From Atherix ibis (taxonomy: Eukaryota; Arthropoda; Insecta; Diptera; Athericidae): 64,000 nt of DNA. Position numbers and translations under genes: made by a program. Position 1 is the stretch's first letter. Each line of letters begins with the position of its first letter. Positions 33,166 to 45,531 of the stretch are shown here, piece by piece. The notes beneath the pieces are model-generated. The model was not told the DNA's origin. It saw only the letters and a program-made list of their open reading frames with translations, and made no database searches. Location of the stretch: the NCBI GenBank assembly GCA_958298945.1, contig OY282605.1, positions 24,592,811 to 24,656,810 of the forward strand, in the 5' to 3' direction.

Positions 33166-33169
33166 TAGC

Positions 33170-35180
33170 ATTTTTTCCACACTCGTATATCATTATTTAT
33201 TCGCCTATTTATAAACGTGTATGTATGTATGTAAAGAAAAAAAATATTTAAAAAAAAAAAACAGTAAAAATTGGAATTGAAAATAAATATTCAAAAGCTA
33301 ACCAACCCGTATATGTGTGAAAACCAGTTATCGCTTGTTTGTGCTTTTTTGGCATCAAAATAAAAGAAACTTAAAAAGAGCAAATAAACAATAAACAAAC
33401 AAAAAAAATAATAACACATTTTGAAAAGCTTAAAAAAGCTTGTTTGATTAAATTGTTTGCTAGCAGAATATTACTTTTTTTCGCTTTTAAACTATTAAAT
33501 ATATGCCCTCTGAAAACCGATAGATTTTTATTTAAAAAGATTCTTTTTTTGTTTCGATTCAGTATAAATTATAATATAATCGAAATGTAGAATTTTAAAA
33601 CTAAATGCTGCGCTATTATTAACAAAATATTTTTTTTTTGCATAATACTACAAAATTTTGGTTATAAGTAATTTTTATTTCTTTTTCAATAATGCAATAT
33701 TTTTTCTGTTGACATAAAAGTTATTTTTTTTTTTGTTGTTGCAAAAGCTCTTTTCTTTATGCAATTTTTAATGAACCATCAGCACTATTTAATAGCCTCA
33801 GCTAAAAAAAAAATTAAATAAAAAAATAACTTATTTACAACAAAAAAAAACTGTTACAAAACAATTTGCAATATTGCAAAAAATATACGAAAAATCGAAA
33901 AAAGTATCGTGAAATAATAAAAACGTTTTACATGACCGATATAAGCTGACCAATATTGCATTGAAAGTTATCCTTAATTGCTTTTAGCTTTACAAAAACA
34001 GACAAAAAAAATAATAATAATGAAAAAAAAATGCTGTAAGAATTAGAAAAAACTCTGAAATAAACAAAAATAATAACAAAATTTCAAGGATTATCGCTTT
34101 TGGGGATATTTTTTACGATAAGTTTTCATAGAATCTGCTCTGCAAATTACGGATAGTGGAAGAGTAGAGAATTTTGCTTGCAGCAAGGATAATATGGAAT
34201 TGCACAAATCATATTGCAGACTAAACGATTTCTGAATGGATGAGTACGAGTGTGTTTCAGGATGGACGCGTTTAGGGATCAAATTCGTATTCGATTCCTG
34301 GTTTTAAGGTCAATCGACATACCATGAGTGTCCATTGAATGTTGTTGACACTTGTGATTGATGACATTAAGTGAACGATGCCAAAGGGGTTGTACTATCT
34401 TATCCGTGCTATATATAAATAGGACTTTGATGACCTATTACGCAAAAGGAAATTTACTGCAGATCTCCAATATTATTTGCACCAACACCAAAATCAATAC
34501 AGTGTGTGTAATGTGTGGGAATCGAAAAAATTTTGCTGAATTTTATTCTCAATCATGGACTCGTTAGGCAAAATACGATTAGTTCCACTTTTAATACTAT
34601 TAAAGTAATTATATGTATTTGTAACCAATTAATGTATAACTTTTTAATTATAATTGATTATTATTAGGAATTATGATTTTTCTTTTAATGGAAACTATAA
34701 AGGGCCTTTTAACAATTTTTTTTTGAGAAAGAAAACTTTCTTTTCATTTTTCTACGAAAAATAATGTGAATGCATTTTTTTAAAAAAAAAACTCATAAAC
34801 CACATTATTTATTTTATTAATTATTAAAAAAGATATTATAACAAAAAAGTAGCCCTAATATTTCTAGGGCCTTAAAATTAAGTATATTTTCGATAGTGTT
34901 TCGGTATGGATTTTTTAGTGAGACATATTTCTGTGATAGAAAAATTATGAAACTAAATTCAAAAAAACTAATAAAGGGTTGTCAAATTTACACCTTAAGA
35001 AGTAAAGTCAAAAAAAAAATTAACCTGAAAATTTGTGAAAAGATCATCAAATGGCTTTAATTCGGACTGTTCTTGATAAATGATGATTTTTAAATGATCT
35101 AAAATTTGAAATTTTTCTATGTAAAGATAATTTTTTTTAAAGGAAAATTCAAGGGCTTGAAATTATACGATCCAAGACAA
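33170..35180. other. AT-rich segment; short unidentified mixed-composition stretch
   Basis: Mostly A/T tracts. At 34,085-34,570 composition is more balanced and two 60-70-codon frames exist (34,091-34,282 minus; 34,358-34,567 plus), but neither shows a domain. A TATATATAAATAGG string sits near 34,411. No element termini are visible. Confidence 0.35.
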
Positions 35181-35189
35181 TAAGTAGCA

Positions 35190-36590
35190 TCACCAAATAC
35201 TAAAATTACGCGTTATAAAAAGTTTTCGCGCAATAAAGCCAAATATTTGTTAAGTTTTGTGGCTTCTGGTACGGTGTTGTTAATATAACACATGGTCCAG
35301 ATAAATGGCTTTGAGTCTAGGCAAAATTTTTTACACATGCTCATAGAGCTCAGAATTGATGGTAATGGCCTCACATTCTTCAATTTCAAAGAATCGATAC
35401 GGCAGACCAAAATTCACACCAAACAGTTACTTTTAGCGGATGCAATGGCTTCACGACAGTCATTTGTGGCTAATTTTTTACTCATGATCATAGAACTCAG
35501 AATTGACGGTATCGGTTTCTCCTTCTTCATTTTCAAAGAATCGATATGTCAGACCAAAATTCACACCAGACAGTTACTTTTAGTGGATGCAATGGCTTCA
35601 CGACAGTCATTTGTGGATAATTTTTTACTCATGATCATAGAACTCAGAATTGACGGTAACCGTCTCTCCTTCTTTGCTTTCAAAGAATCGATATGTCAGA
35701 CCAAAATTCACAACAGACAGTTAATTTTAACGGATACAATGGCTGCACAACAGTCATTTGTGGATAATTTTTTACTCATGATCATAGAACTCAGAATTGA
35801 CGGCAACCGTCTCTCCTTCTTTGCTTTCAAAGAATCGATATGTCAGACCAAAATTCACACCAGACAGTTACTTTAAGCGGATACAATGGCTTCACGACAG
35901 CTACTTGTGGATAATTTTTTTTACCATTCATAATTTACGGTAACGGTCTCTCCTTCTGCATTTTCAAAGAATCGATATGTCAGACCAAAATTTACACCAA
36001 ACAGTTACTTTTAACGGATACAATGGCTTCACGACAGTCACTTGTGGATAATTTTTTACTCATGATCATAGAGCCCAGAATTGACGGTAATGGTCTCTCC
36101 TTCTTTGTTTCCAAAGAATTGATACGGTACACCAAAATTCACACCAGACAGTTACTTTTAACGGATACAATGGCTTCACGATAGTCTCTTGTGAATAATT
36201 TTTAACTCATGAACATAGAGCTCAGAATTGACGGTAACGGTCTCTCCTCCACATTTTCAAAGAATCGATATGTCAGACCAAAATTCACACCAGACATTTA
36301 CTTTTAGCGGATACAATGGCTTCACGACAGTCACATGTGGATAATTTTTTACTCATGATCATAGAGCTCAGAATTTACGGTAACGGTCCCTCCATCTTCA
36401 TTTTCAAAGAGTGGATATGTCAGACCAAAATTCACACCAAACAGTTACTTTTAACGGATACAATGGCTTCACAACAATCACTTGTGGTTCTTTAAAGCCC
36501 CATTTATGGTATTTTTTCTCATTAACGTATTCACCTAACAAGAAATAAGCTTCATCGTAGAAGAAAATCTGTACGCAAAACGTGGTTACA
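35190..36590 (-). mobile_element. Family F transposase relic containing an in-place 147-bp amplification
   Basis: Read on the minus strand from about 36,580: 'FFYDEAYFLLGEYVNEKKYH' and 'KWGFKEPQVIVVKPLYPLKV' give the first-Asp block and the approach to the WC motif. The text then enters an array of eight 147-bp units (35,290-36,490), each coding 'PLHPLKVTVWCEFWSD' and, one frame over, 'FENEEGETVTVNSELYDHE'. It finally leaves into 'WTMCYINNTVPEATKLN', 'YLALLRENF' (35,213-35,300), the decayed second-Asp block. So the transposase order is kept, with one 49-codon segment expanded. No TIRs are identified. Confidence 0.85.
35290..36490. repeat. 147-bp tandem array (transposase-derived), eight units
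   Basis: Anchors 'AATTCACACC' occur at 35,411, 35,558, 35,705, 35,852, 35,989, 36,136, 36,282 and 36,429. Spacings are 147, 147, 147, 137, 147, 146 and 147. Because 147 is 49 codons, the plus strand shows a spurious 194-codon frame (35,292-35,876) with a 49-residue repeat 'MIIELRIDG...FKESICQT'. The meaningful translation is on the minus strand (transposase). Units differ by point changes and small indels. Confidence 0.95.
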
Positions 36591-36652
36591 TTCTTAAATT
36601 ATCTATAATAAAAAAAATGAATACATTCTTAAATTATCTATAATAAAAAAAA
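36579..36652. repeat. Short tandem duplication
   Basis: 'ACATTCTTAAATTATCTATA' plus an A-rich tail occurs twice head-to-tail (unit about 37 bp), right at the upstream edge of the F relic. Confidence 0.85.
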
Positions 36653-36659
36653 TGGCAAA

Positions 36660-39020
36660 CGTTAATTTAAATAAAAAATTATACTAAATGACAGATATTT
36701 TTTTCAGCTTTTAAATGACAGAACTGTATTTGCCGAACTAATAACGGATAACCTTTTAGTAGTTAGTAGCTTGGAGAAGCTTTATTTTGTACGTTTGTAC
36801 CCCTTTTTGGTTCGTTTTATAGCTTTACGGATCCATTTTAGCTATTACCTATTGACAAAATTCCCATTCGTAATAGCTGTCAAACTAGCTGTCATTTGTG
36901 TGATAGTTTGTTGGTGATTTTTACTCACTTTAGTTATTTTATACTTATCATCATAAATAGCCTGAAACCAGAACAATATTTTTAAATTATCCAAATTGAC
37001 TTTGAAAATAAGTCGTCAATTTATTAAAAACACCGATTCGTAAATTTTTTTTTTTTAAATGAGGCTTATTTTTGGCTTAATGATTGAGTTAAAAAATTTA
37101 CTATTCGGCATCGATAGTTCCTATTTACTATCACTGCAATAGGACCAGCGATTATTCCTTTGAAAATATATAATTCATTGGTGTATGCTAATAGAAGGAC
37201 TATGATGGTTTTGGGCCAATTTTTTGGAAGAAAAAAATCTGTAACACCAGTAAACAGACCTGTTATCTTTTTCCAGCTTTCTTAGAGCACCAATAAACTA
37301 GTATTTAACATTTGCATCAGCTGCACACACACGCCCATGTACACAACATTTAACGCAATATGCTGACGTTTAGAACCAATTTTACCAATTTAGACTTAGA
37401 ATAATTTTTGAAAAATTGGTCCGCAACCGACATAGCCTAACTACTTATGCTGACAAACTAACAATAATTCAACCAGTTCGAAGGCCTTTAAAAAATTGCA
37501 CCGATAGTCAATAACAGCCAAGGTCATCATATATCCATAATTATTTTGTTAAAACACATGACAAAAAATTATTATCCCAATAAATTAAAATTTTTCTAAT
37601 TAAACAAGAGTTTTTGTTAAATATTTAATTAAAAAAATCCATATATTCTTAATAGTAAATAAAATATAAAAACAATATTTTCTTAACAAATTTTACGTCT
37701 GCTAATATGAATTTTGCTGGCAAAAAAAAAATATATTTCTTACTAAACCGATAGTAACAAATTTTTTATAAAAAACAAAACTACTCAATCATGTTATTTT
37801 ATTATATAGCTAATATTTTTCCAAATTTTATACTCTTTTATTATTCATAATTATTGAGTACATCATAATCGATTATTCTATCAATCAATCAGTTATCAAT
37901 CAAACCAATTATAAAATATGAATACGACTAAAGGTGTTTAAAAAAAAATCAATTAAGGAACATGTTTGTAGAGGAATTTAAAAATTGATTTTAAAATTTT
38001 AATTAATAAAAAATATATATAAATAATGGGAAAATATTACAAAAACTAAAAAAAAAAATTTAATAAAAGCTTTTTTGAACAATTGATTATTTTTTTATAT
38101 TTAATCTGAAAAGTAAAGTTTAATAAGAAAAGTAAATTATTTTAATAAGAAAATTAAATTATTTGACTAAAAAAATCTATTCTAGATTTTTTAAATAAAA
38201 TAAAAAATTGTTAAAAAAACTCAATAAAAACTCAAATTTTAACTAATCTAAAAATAAAAACTTTTGATAATACTAAAAAAAAAAAACTTTCAAAACAGAA
38301 AGGCGGGCTTCGTATGATAAAGAATTTTTCATTCCTAGACGAACGAAACTTTCTTTTATATAAGTTCAAACGTACAGAATTTAAAAAAAAAAAAATACAC
38401 ATATTATGGTAAAAAAAAGACAATATGTTAAAGCCCAACTCATTTTAAGCTATCGACATAAACTTGACAATATTTTTTTTTTTTGCTGTAAACTTTGGAA
38501 TATTCGGAAAAAGCTCGTAAAAAAATATGTTGAAAGAATTTTTTTTATCACAACTTGTCAACTCATGTGGGTACATATATAATCCTGTAGATCCTTTACA
38601 TATACCGCTCCACTTAAATTCTATTCGATTATAAATAGTAGAAAGCCAATAACTTTTATATTTCATGTCATCCGTAATTGGATTCTTGCTATTCCATTTT
38701 TTAAAGTGGCATTTTTTGAATAAATTCCTTTTGACACCAACGGAAATCCATTATTTTCTCTTCAACTTTTACGTAAAAATATTTTTCATTGAAAATTTAC
38801 AAAAAAATGCCTAAATTAATCGGTTATTTGTCCAGTAAAATTTTGATTGTCAATTGAATGCTTGAAATGAAAAATTGACTCTTTAAATTTCAGAATATTC
38901 CTCATTGAATGACTGCACTTTATTCAATAGAGTAACCTCTTAATTAAAATTATTTTTTAGTCTGAATGATTTTTCAGAAAATATTAAAGGTATCAGTACA
39001 AATATTTATTCAAAAGAATT
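36660..39020. other. AT-rich segment; possible F-family leader
   Basis: 'AATAGCTGTCAAACTAGCTG' followed by TCATTTGTGTGA (about 36,877-36,912) resembles sequence preceding other F copies and may be the 5' side of the relic at 35.2-36.6 kb. At 37,140-37,260 a faint plus-strand trace ('NRRTMMVLGQFFGRKKSVTP') recalls transposase N-termini but is too weak to assign. The remainder is A/T tracts. Confidence 0.35.
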
Positions 39021-39025
39021 TTGTA

Positions 39026-40308
39026 CGAGGGTCGTTCAATAAGTCCTTAGAAAATCCGAGAAATTGCGCTCGTAGTGTCTGTAAAGATTTTTTTGTTTGT
39101 AAGTAGCATTATTGACAGGAAAGCTGTCCATAGCGTAGGTCAATTTCTACCGTCGATTAAAGTTAACGACATTTATTTGTGCATAACAATGGAAAAAAGC
39201 GAGTTTAGGGCTGTCATCAAACATCTCCATTTGAAAGGCTTAAGCCCGAAAGAAATCAAAGCCGAGTTGGATGCAGTTCATGGCACATCTGCACCTGTGT
39301 TTGCGACGGTTTACAATTGGGTGAATAAATTTAAACGTGGCCGTTCATCCACAAAAGATGAACATCGTTCAGGACGCTCAGTTGAGGTGTCTACTCCTGA
39401 AATCATCGATAAAATCCACGATCTGATTTTGAACGATCGGCGAATTAAAGTGCGCGAATTAGTTGAGGCCACGGGCATATCACAAGGTACAGTCGCTTCA
39501 ATTTTGCATAAAAAATTATCTGTGAAAAAAATTTCGGCAAGATGGGTGCCGCGTTTGCTCTCAGAGGAGAATAAGCGCAATCGTGTAGTGGACTCTGAGG
39601 CTATGTTGACACTCTTTCATCGCAATCCTGCCGAATTGCTTCGTCGATATGTCACTGTGGACGAAACCTGGATACACTTCTACACTCCAGAAACGAAGAG
39701 ACAGTCATCACAGTGGATTTTCAAGGGTGAACGGGCTCCGAAGAAGGCAAAAACTGTGCCATCGGTCGGCAATGTGATGGCCACGGTCTTTTGGGATTCG
39801 CAGGGCATAATTTTTATCGACAACTTGGAAAAAGGAAAAACAATAATAGGAGCGTATTACGCGTCGTTATTGCAACGGTTGAGCGAGGAAATCAAAGAGA
39901 AACGCGCCCAACTGAAGAAGAAAAAAATCCTCTTGCATCAGGACAATGCGCGTGTGCACACCTGCGCTGTTTCCATGGCAAAAATTATGGAATTGAGAAT
40001 GGAATTGTTGCAGCATCCCGCTTAATCACCAGATTTGGCCCCGAGTGACTATTTTCTTTTCGCCAATCTGAAGAAATGGCTTGGCGGACGATGGTTCACT
40101 TCCAACGAGGACGTCATTGCTCTAACGGATGAGTATTTTGCAGAACTTCTGAAATCCTATTTTTTGGACGGGATAAAAATTTTGGAAAAACGATTGGAAA
40201 AATATATAGAGCTAAAATGAGATTATATTGAAAAATAAAGTTTTTTTTTTTTAATAAAACCGTTTTTTTCCATCTTTTTCTAAGGACTTATGAATGTAAC
40301 GACCCTCG
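39026..40308 (+). mobile_element. Mariner D, nearly intact full-length element
   Basis: TA at 39,024-39,025 and 40,309-40,310 bracket TIRs CGAGGGTCGTTCAATAAG (left) and a close complement (right) containing a short insertion. The length is 1283 bp, normal for a mariner. It holds one transposase frame (39,189-40,220) with a single nonsense codon. This is the least decayed element in the window and so probably the most recent arrival. Confidence 0.95.
39189..40220 (+). pseudogene. Mariner D transposase, one premature stop
   Basis: DD34D transposase that cuts and pastes the element at TA sites in the nucleus. ATG at 39,189; 343 sense positions plus the final stop, the usual family length (about 345). 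Residues 1-110 form the two helix-turn-helix domains ('LHLKGLSPKEIKAELDAVHG', 'RIKVRELVEATGISQGTVAS'). 'WVPRLLSEENKRNRV' is the WVPHEL-type linker. 'VTVDETWIHFY' carries the first Asp, 'LLHQDNARVH' the second and 'SPDLAPSDYFLF' the third, 34 residues on. The only break is TAA at 40,023-40,025, in the codon where the family has Tyr (HPPYSPDLAPSD), removing the third Asp and C-terminus. A frame open upstream to 39,075 is probably not used. Confidence 0.93.
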
Positions 40309-40310
40309 TA

Positions 40311-40555
40311 CATTCACTGACTTAAATAAAAAGTAACTTTTTGATATATTTTATTGAAAATATATCTCAGAAAAATATACTTTCAAATGTCGATATTAGC
40401 AAATAATTCCTTTTATAATAAAAGTTATCTTAAAAAACTATTTTTCAGCAGTCATCATTTAAAAGAATAATTTTTTTACTATCCTGCCATATTATCGAAT
40501 TATATTAAGGATCCTTTCTTCTTTCTATTGCTTTATAATAAAATCATTTCTTTTA
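40311..40555. other. AT-rich gap, nothing recognised
   Basis: No ORF or structural signal. Confidence 0.35.
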
Positions 40556-40559
40556 AAAG

Positions 40560-41150
40560 GGTTTACCACATAACTTAATTGAACTGACTCTATAACATCT
40601 CTTCTTTATTTTCTGGGGTTCCACAAGGATATCTACTTGATCCTATGCTCTACACTTTTAATAATTTCGATATTCACATCTATCCGAATGCATTCTTCGC
40701 TACATAGGCAGATGATATGGATTGTCTAGTATTCAGCAAAACCCCCAATAACCAGCAGTGTAGTCTAGCCCTGCTGAATAAAATAACTACAGGTATTCCG
40801 GCTTCACTTCGTAGTCTTCCAGTTCGATACTCTCAGCATGTTTTCGGCATCCTGGCTCTATCGAAGGCAAGGTCTATCTCCTTTTTAGACTTTCTGGGCA
40901 GAATCTTTTTTATTCAATCGGATCAATTGTCTAGCTCACCAAAGTCTCTTAAGCTTAATTTTACCAAAAACAGGGCTATTGTGGCAATGCTCCAAAATCT
41001 CGTTGAATAGGTTCTAAAATGCTTCTTTCTTATGTAAAGGGTTAAAAAAAATTTCAAAAGGTCTTTATCTCAGACGCGAACTAGACTTCGTAATCGATTT
41101 TTCTCAGAACCTAAGTTTCCAATGAACAGAGGAACACTGGCAAGACTGGT
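40560..41150 (+). mobile_element. LINE reverse-transcriptase fragment
   Basis: Around 40,612 the plus strand gives 'SGVPQGYLLDPMLYTFNNFD' (RT motif PQG), then 'NAFFAT' followed by a stop in the Tyr codon of the catalytic YADD block ('ADDMDCLVFSKTP', 40,710-40,745). The 97-codon frame 40,717-41,010 continues into the RT thumb-like region with 'LKLNFTKNRAI'. Later 'LKKISKGLYLRRELD' (about 41,043-41,090) continues the same ORF2. Typical of jockey/R1-like LINEs. Both ends are truncated and no poly-A is seen before the mariner at 41,188. Confidence 0.75.
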
Positions 41151-41187
41151 GTCGATGTTACGGTTGCATTTTCAAGCTAAACAATTA

Positions 41188-42387
41188 CCAGGTGTGCAAG
41201 CTTAAATGGTCGTAGATGCCGTGAGTGAGCGTATTAAGCTACCATGGGCATGCCATAGTTTTTTTTATATGAGTTTGACATCTGTCAACATTAATCAGTG
41301 CACATTGTCAGCAATTTCGTACAATAGAAAAAGTTTTGTGCCAGGAAAAGAGCATATGCGGTAAGCTCTGCTTTTCTGCTTCAATTTGAAGAAATCGGCT
41401 GCCGATTCGCATCGAATGCTTATGGAGGTCTATGGTGACAGTGCTTTATCGGAAACAATGTGCCGAAATTGATTTCGTCGGTTCAAAGACGGCAATTTTG
41501 ACTTGTGGGACAAAAAGCGTGAAATTCAGGCTCTTTTGGACGAAGATGATACGCAATTGCAAAAAATGCTCGCGGAGTAATTGGGTGTTACTCAACCAGC
41601 CATTTCCAAGCGTCTGCATGCCATAGGGAAGATTGAAAAGATCGGAAAATGGGTGCCGCATGAATTGAACGATAGGAAGGTGAAACGACGCCAAAACACA
41701 TGCGAAATCTTGCTAGCCAGACAAAAAAGAAAGTCATTGCTGCATCCGATTGGGACAGGCAATGAAAAGTCTAAACGCAACAATTCGTGGGTTGATCCCG
41801 GCTAACCATCAACAAATTCCCCAAGACCAAATCGCTTCGGACGGAAGACGATGCTGTGCGTTTGGTGGGCTCAGCAGGGTATCGTCTACTATGAGATGTT
41901 GAAACTTAGTGAAACTGTTAATGCCCACCGCTACCACCAACAACTGATGAAATTGCACCGTTCTCTGCGTGAAAAAAGGACGGATTATCAACAGTGACAT
42001 GACAAGCTGATTTTCCTCCACGACAACACACCATCGCACACATGTAAAATGGTCCGAAACTACTTGGAGACACTCAACTGGGAGGTGCTACCCCAGCCCG
42101 TTTATTTACCAGACCTGGCCCCTTCCAACTACCACCGGTTTTCGTCGATGGGCCACACGCTCGCTGAGCAGCACTTTGATTCTTACGAAGACGTCCGAAA
42201 ATGGCTTGATGAGTGGTTTGCCTCGAAAGAGAAGGAATTTTTTTGGCGTGGCACCCACAAATTACCCGAGAGATGGAAAAAATATTTAGCTAGCGAGGGC
42301 AAGTATTTTGAATAAAATTTGTTTTTGCTTTTTATGAAAAAACATGTTTTTTTGACAAAAAAAAAGGCGGATTTAAGCTTATACATT
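41188..42387 (+). mobile_element. Mariner C (Mos1-like), copy 3, degenerate
   Basis: Starts with CCAGGTGTGCAAGCTTAAAT after TA at 41,186-41,187 and ends near 42,387. The start ATG is lost (the codon run reads RKSFVPGKEHMR near 41,328). The frames give 'LGVTQPAISKRLHAIGKIEK' (41,581 on), 'GKWVPHELNDRKVKRRQN', 'PIGTGNEKSK' (first Asp replaced by Asn), 'TMLCVWWAQQGIVYYEML', 'LIFLHDNTPSH' (second Asp kept), 'LPDLAPSNYHRFSSM' (third Asp replaced by Asn) and 'GKYFE'. In-frame stops and a short deletion after 'RNNSWVDPG' complete the damage. Confidence 0.92.
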
Positions 42388-42426
42388 TACGAAAGTCCGT
42401 TTCCTTACCAGGAATAATTGTAGATA

Positions 42427-42759
42427 TTGTATAGATCTGAAAGTAGTTCGGCTGATTTTACTCTTCCTCTCATACTAGTGATGGTCAGTCTAGTAATGTT
42501 TTACCATGTCTATATTAATATAAGGCACTTTAAAGTCGATGAACAGATGGTGGTTCTGTTGACCGTATCTCGAAAAGAACGGTTCCAAGTCCGGTCGTTA
42601 AAGGAGAATGAAAACAGTATGAAATGGTGTCTTTTACAGGTAATTTTTCTGTTAACTTTTTGTGTGGTAGACCAGAGTTTTAACTATAATTTCTTTACAA
42701 GCGTTCCTAAAAGTCTTAAGGCATCTACAAGTTCAAATTTCGAAAATGCTATCCTCTAG
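42427..42759 (+). other. Unidentified 110-codon ORF
   Basis: The frame contains two hydrophobic stretches ('LPLILVMVSLVMFYHVYINI' and 'WCLLQVIFLLTFCVV') that could span membranes, and a basic middle. I recognise no family. A splice-donor-like TTTACAG|GTAATT lies at about 42,635-42,647. No promoter, poly-A signal or homologous copy in the window supports expression. It may be chance in AT-rich DNA. Confidence 0.2.
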
Positions 42760-44470
42760 GCAAGCTGGGCTTATTACTAATTTTAAAATTAAAAAAAACA
42801 AAAAAAAACAACCTCCAATATACTTCCGAAATTCTCCAAACCCAAATTGAAATCCTCCGAAATAAAAGTGAACGAACATAAATGTGTCCACGTTACTTTT
42901 ACTCTCCATCGTAAATGTTAAGAGTAGTAACATATCACAATATAATCAAGTTCTGTATTAATGACTGAACTTAGTCGAAAGATTGACAGGCAATCCACAC
43001 ACAATAATCAAATCAAAAATATACAGAAAAGTACTCTCAATGTGTTATTGAAACAAATTTGAACTTACCAACGAGAAATTTAAAGCTCTAACAAGCTTTA
43101 CAATTCTCCTCCACTCTAATTCCTTCAGTTAAAAATACTACGTAAGATAGTCGATAATTCATTTTATGCTCATATACGATAGTTGGAACTGTTCCTTAAA
43201 GATATATAAAAAAAATTAACTAAAAAATTAATAAAAATGCATACAATTTCGTTGCTCTAAAATACTACAATCTAACTAAACTAATTGAAGTAACCTATAA
43301 AAACTACCACTAACCTCATTTTAACGGGGCGACAATAAGTAATTTTCTATTTTCGAAAATGAACAAAATAATTCTATTAAAAAGTTTTGTATAGAAAATA
43401 ATAACAAATATTAAATGTGGAAAATTGCCAACATCCCATAAGGACAGATCAACAAAAAGTTTTTATTTCATCAAACTTTTCTTGATTTATTCTTAAAAGC
43501 TTTTTGAATTTCTGAGCAATTGGAAAATTATCTACTTCCCGAACCATCAATTCTACAAAAAGGCAATTGTTTCTAAGATATATTTTGATAAAAAAAAATA
43601 CATAAAAATCGAAAGATAAATATCTTATATGTAAAGCAAAAATACAAAATAATCAAAATAAAAACCACATGGCTTATTCCGTTCGACATTATCCTTCATA
43701 AATTTTCATTCGAATGACATTGGAAATTTTCCGAAATTTATTTCAGTTGTTCTACTTAACATTTGCTATCTATTTATTTAGATCCTCTCCACTCTATTTG
43801 GTAAAGTCTAAATCTAGGACAATGTCAAAGGTTACAATGAATGAATATCCATTCTCATAAGTGAGCCCATGTGCTATGAACTTTATTATAAAAATTAATC
43901 CATCTTAGTCCCATGAAGTAAGTAAGTTCTTTAACTTATTTGCTAACATTTCTCTTTTTATACAATACTTATCATTATTTTCTTCAATTTATTGATGGTT
44001 ATATAAAGTTTAATATTTTATATTTATTATAATTTATTTATTAACAATATTGAGTATAGTTCCTATTTAATTGGTGGTGGGATCCTGTATGAAATTGTTA
44101 AGAGTAATTTTTTCCATGTTTCAAATTAAAATATTAATTTTTTTTTTTTTTCGGCTAAATTTATAAACCATTTTTTATTAATTTACCAGAAAAAAACCAC
44201 TTGATTTGCCAAGAAAAACACACTGTCCGACAAATCCATGAATTATTGTTCAGTAGTCCTTACCAAATAACTTATAGAGTCAAACAGTTGGCGTGCTGTC
44301 GGCAGCTAGGAATCATTATTTTATTTAAGTTGCAAGTAAAAAGGAAATTTAATAATAGTTAAGCGAATTATTAAAGCAAGAATTATTAAAGTTTTTTTTC
44401 TAAAAAAACTTTAAGCTCAGCTAGAATTTGGGCTACAAAAAATTATTGAAAGTAGTAGGGTTATTTGATT
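42760..44470. other. AT-rich intergenic segment
   Basis: No ORF with recognisable content, no TIR pairs or tandem repeats that I can see. Confidence 0.35.
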
Positions 44471-44474
44471 AATA

Positions 44475-45529
44475 CCTGGCCTTGATAAGAAATAAACATT
44501 TTCATGTGTTGATACACTTCGACAATCTCCAACGTAAAGAATACGGTCTCTACAACCCTTAAAAAATAGGCATTTGCTTATAGTAATCACCTTATCGTTT
44601 GAGCCAAATAATTTTCCGCCAAAGCTCGTTTTTCATATTCTGAAATATGATAAAAATTCCTGCGGACTAATTCTGGCGAATATGTATAATTGCCCAGGGA
44701 TACTGATGAAGGATGGGGTTGTCATTAAAACGGGTAATTATGTTTGAAAAAGAAATTTGACAAAGTTTTTCTAACTTTTCACTATCGTTTACTCTGTAAA
44801 AAAAATTGCTGGGAACTAATTCTGCCAAATATGATGGTTGCGGAAACAATTAATATCCTACCTCGTGGAATTTTACCATGGAGAGTATGCGTGCATTGTC
44901 TTAAAAGATAATTTTTTTCTTCGCTAAATTCTGTTATAATTTCTCCTCTTTTAAGATAGGCCCAGAAAACGGTAGCTATAACATTTCCTACCGACAGAAG
45001 CGTTTATGCATTTTTTGATGCACGTACGCTAGTATAAGTCCATTATTTAACTGAACTTTGATTTCTGGTGAATAATAGTGAATCCATGTTTCGTCAACAG
45101 TTATTAATCGATACAAAAATTTATTTAGATTACACTTAAAAATGTTCAAACTCTCAATTGAAGTTGTTACACTTACCATCTCGCCGATAGCTTCTGCACA
45201 CCCAAAATTTCATGGAAGAGTTTTTAGATATTTACAATATCAACTATCTGATGCACTTTTATTAGAAGGTCTTTTAAAATAATATCATGGATTTTCCTTC
45301 AGTTGTGACATAAATTTAATGTTCTTCTATATCATCATTAGTTTGTTTTTTATTTTAAAAACAAATATTTTATCGCTGCTCAATATACGATTTTTTGCAT
45401 TGTTGCCAAATTACAAAAGTTGTTCATTTTAAGTGGCTAAATGATGCACTTACTTGATCTATATTTATGAAAAGCACAGTTTTTTAATAGTAGCAGCATC
45501 AATTCTTGCCAACTCTTGCTAAGGCCAGG
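44475..45529 (-). mobile_element. Mariner H with TIR CCTGGCCTTGATAAG, degenerate
   Basis: TA at 44,473-44,474 and at 45,530-45,531 flank inverted ends CCTGGCCTTGATAAG / CCTGGCCTTAGCAAG, giving a 1055-bp element. The minus strand has 'FLYRLITVDETWIHYYSPEI' (first Asp, about 45,060-45,120), 'YVHQKMHKRF' from 'RAPKKA', then 'LFPQPSYLAELVPSNFF' (44,800-44,850), a third-Asp block with both Asp changed. 'GGKLFGSNDKVI' (about 44,590-44,630) is the C-terminal part. The second-Asp block and HTH domains are missing. The transposase resembles mariner D more than C. Confidence 0.85.
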
Positions 45530-45531
45530 TA

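Noticed and set aside
35292..35876. 194-codon plus-strand ORF with a 49-residue repeat
   Set aside because: It is the antisense reading of the 147-bp array. The unit is a multiple of three, so the frame stays open by arithmetic. The recognisable transposase motifs are on the other strand.
35290..36490. CRISPR array
   Set aside because: Units are contiguous 147-bp tandem copies without unique spacers, in a eukaryotic transposon context.
37140..37260. Additional transposase N-terminus
   Set aside because: Similarity ('FFGRKKS') is too short to separate from chance.
42427..42759. Novel membrane protein gene
   Set aside because: Single short ORF with hydrophobic stretches in AT-rich DNA, no promoter, homologue or splice partner that I can support; kept only as an unidentified ORF.
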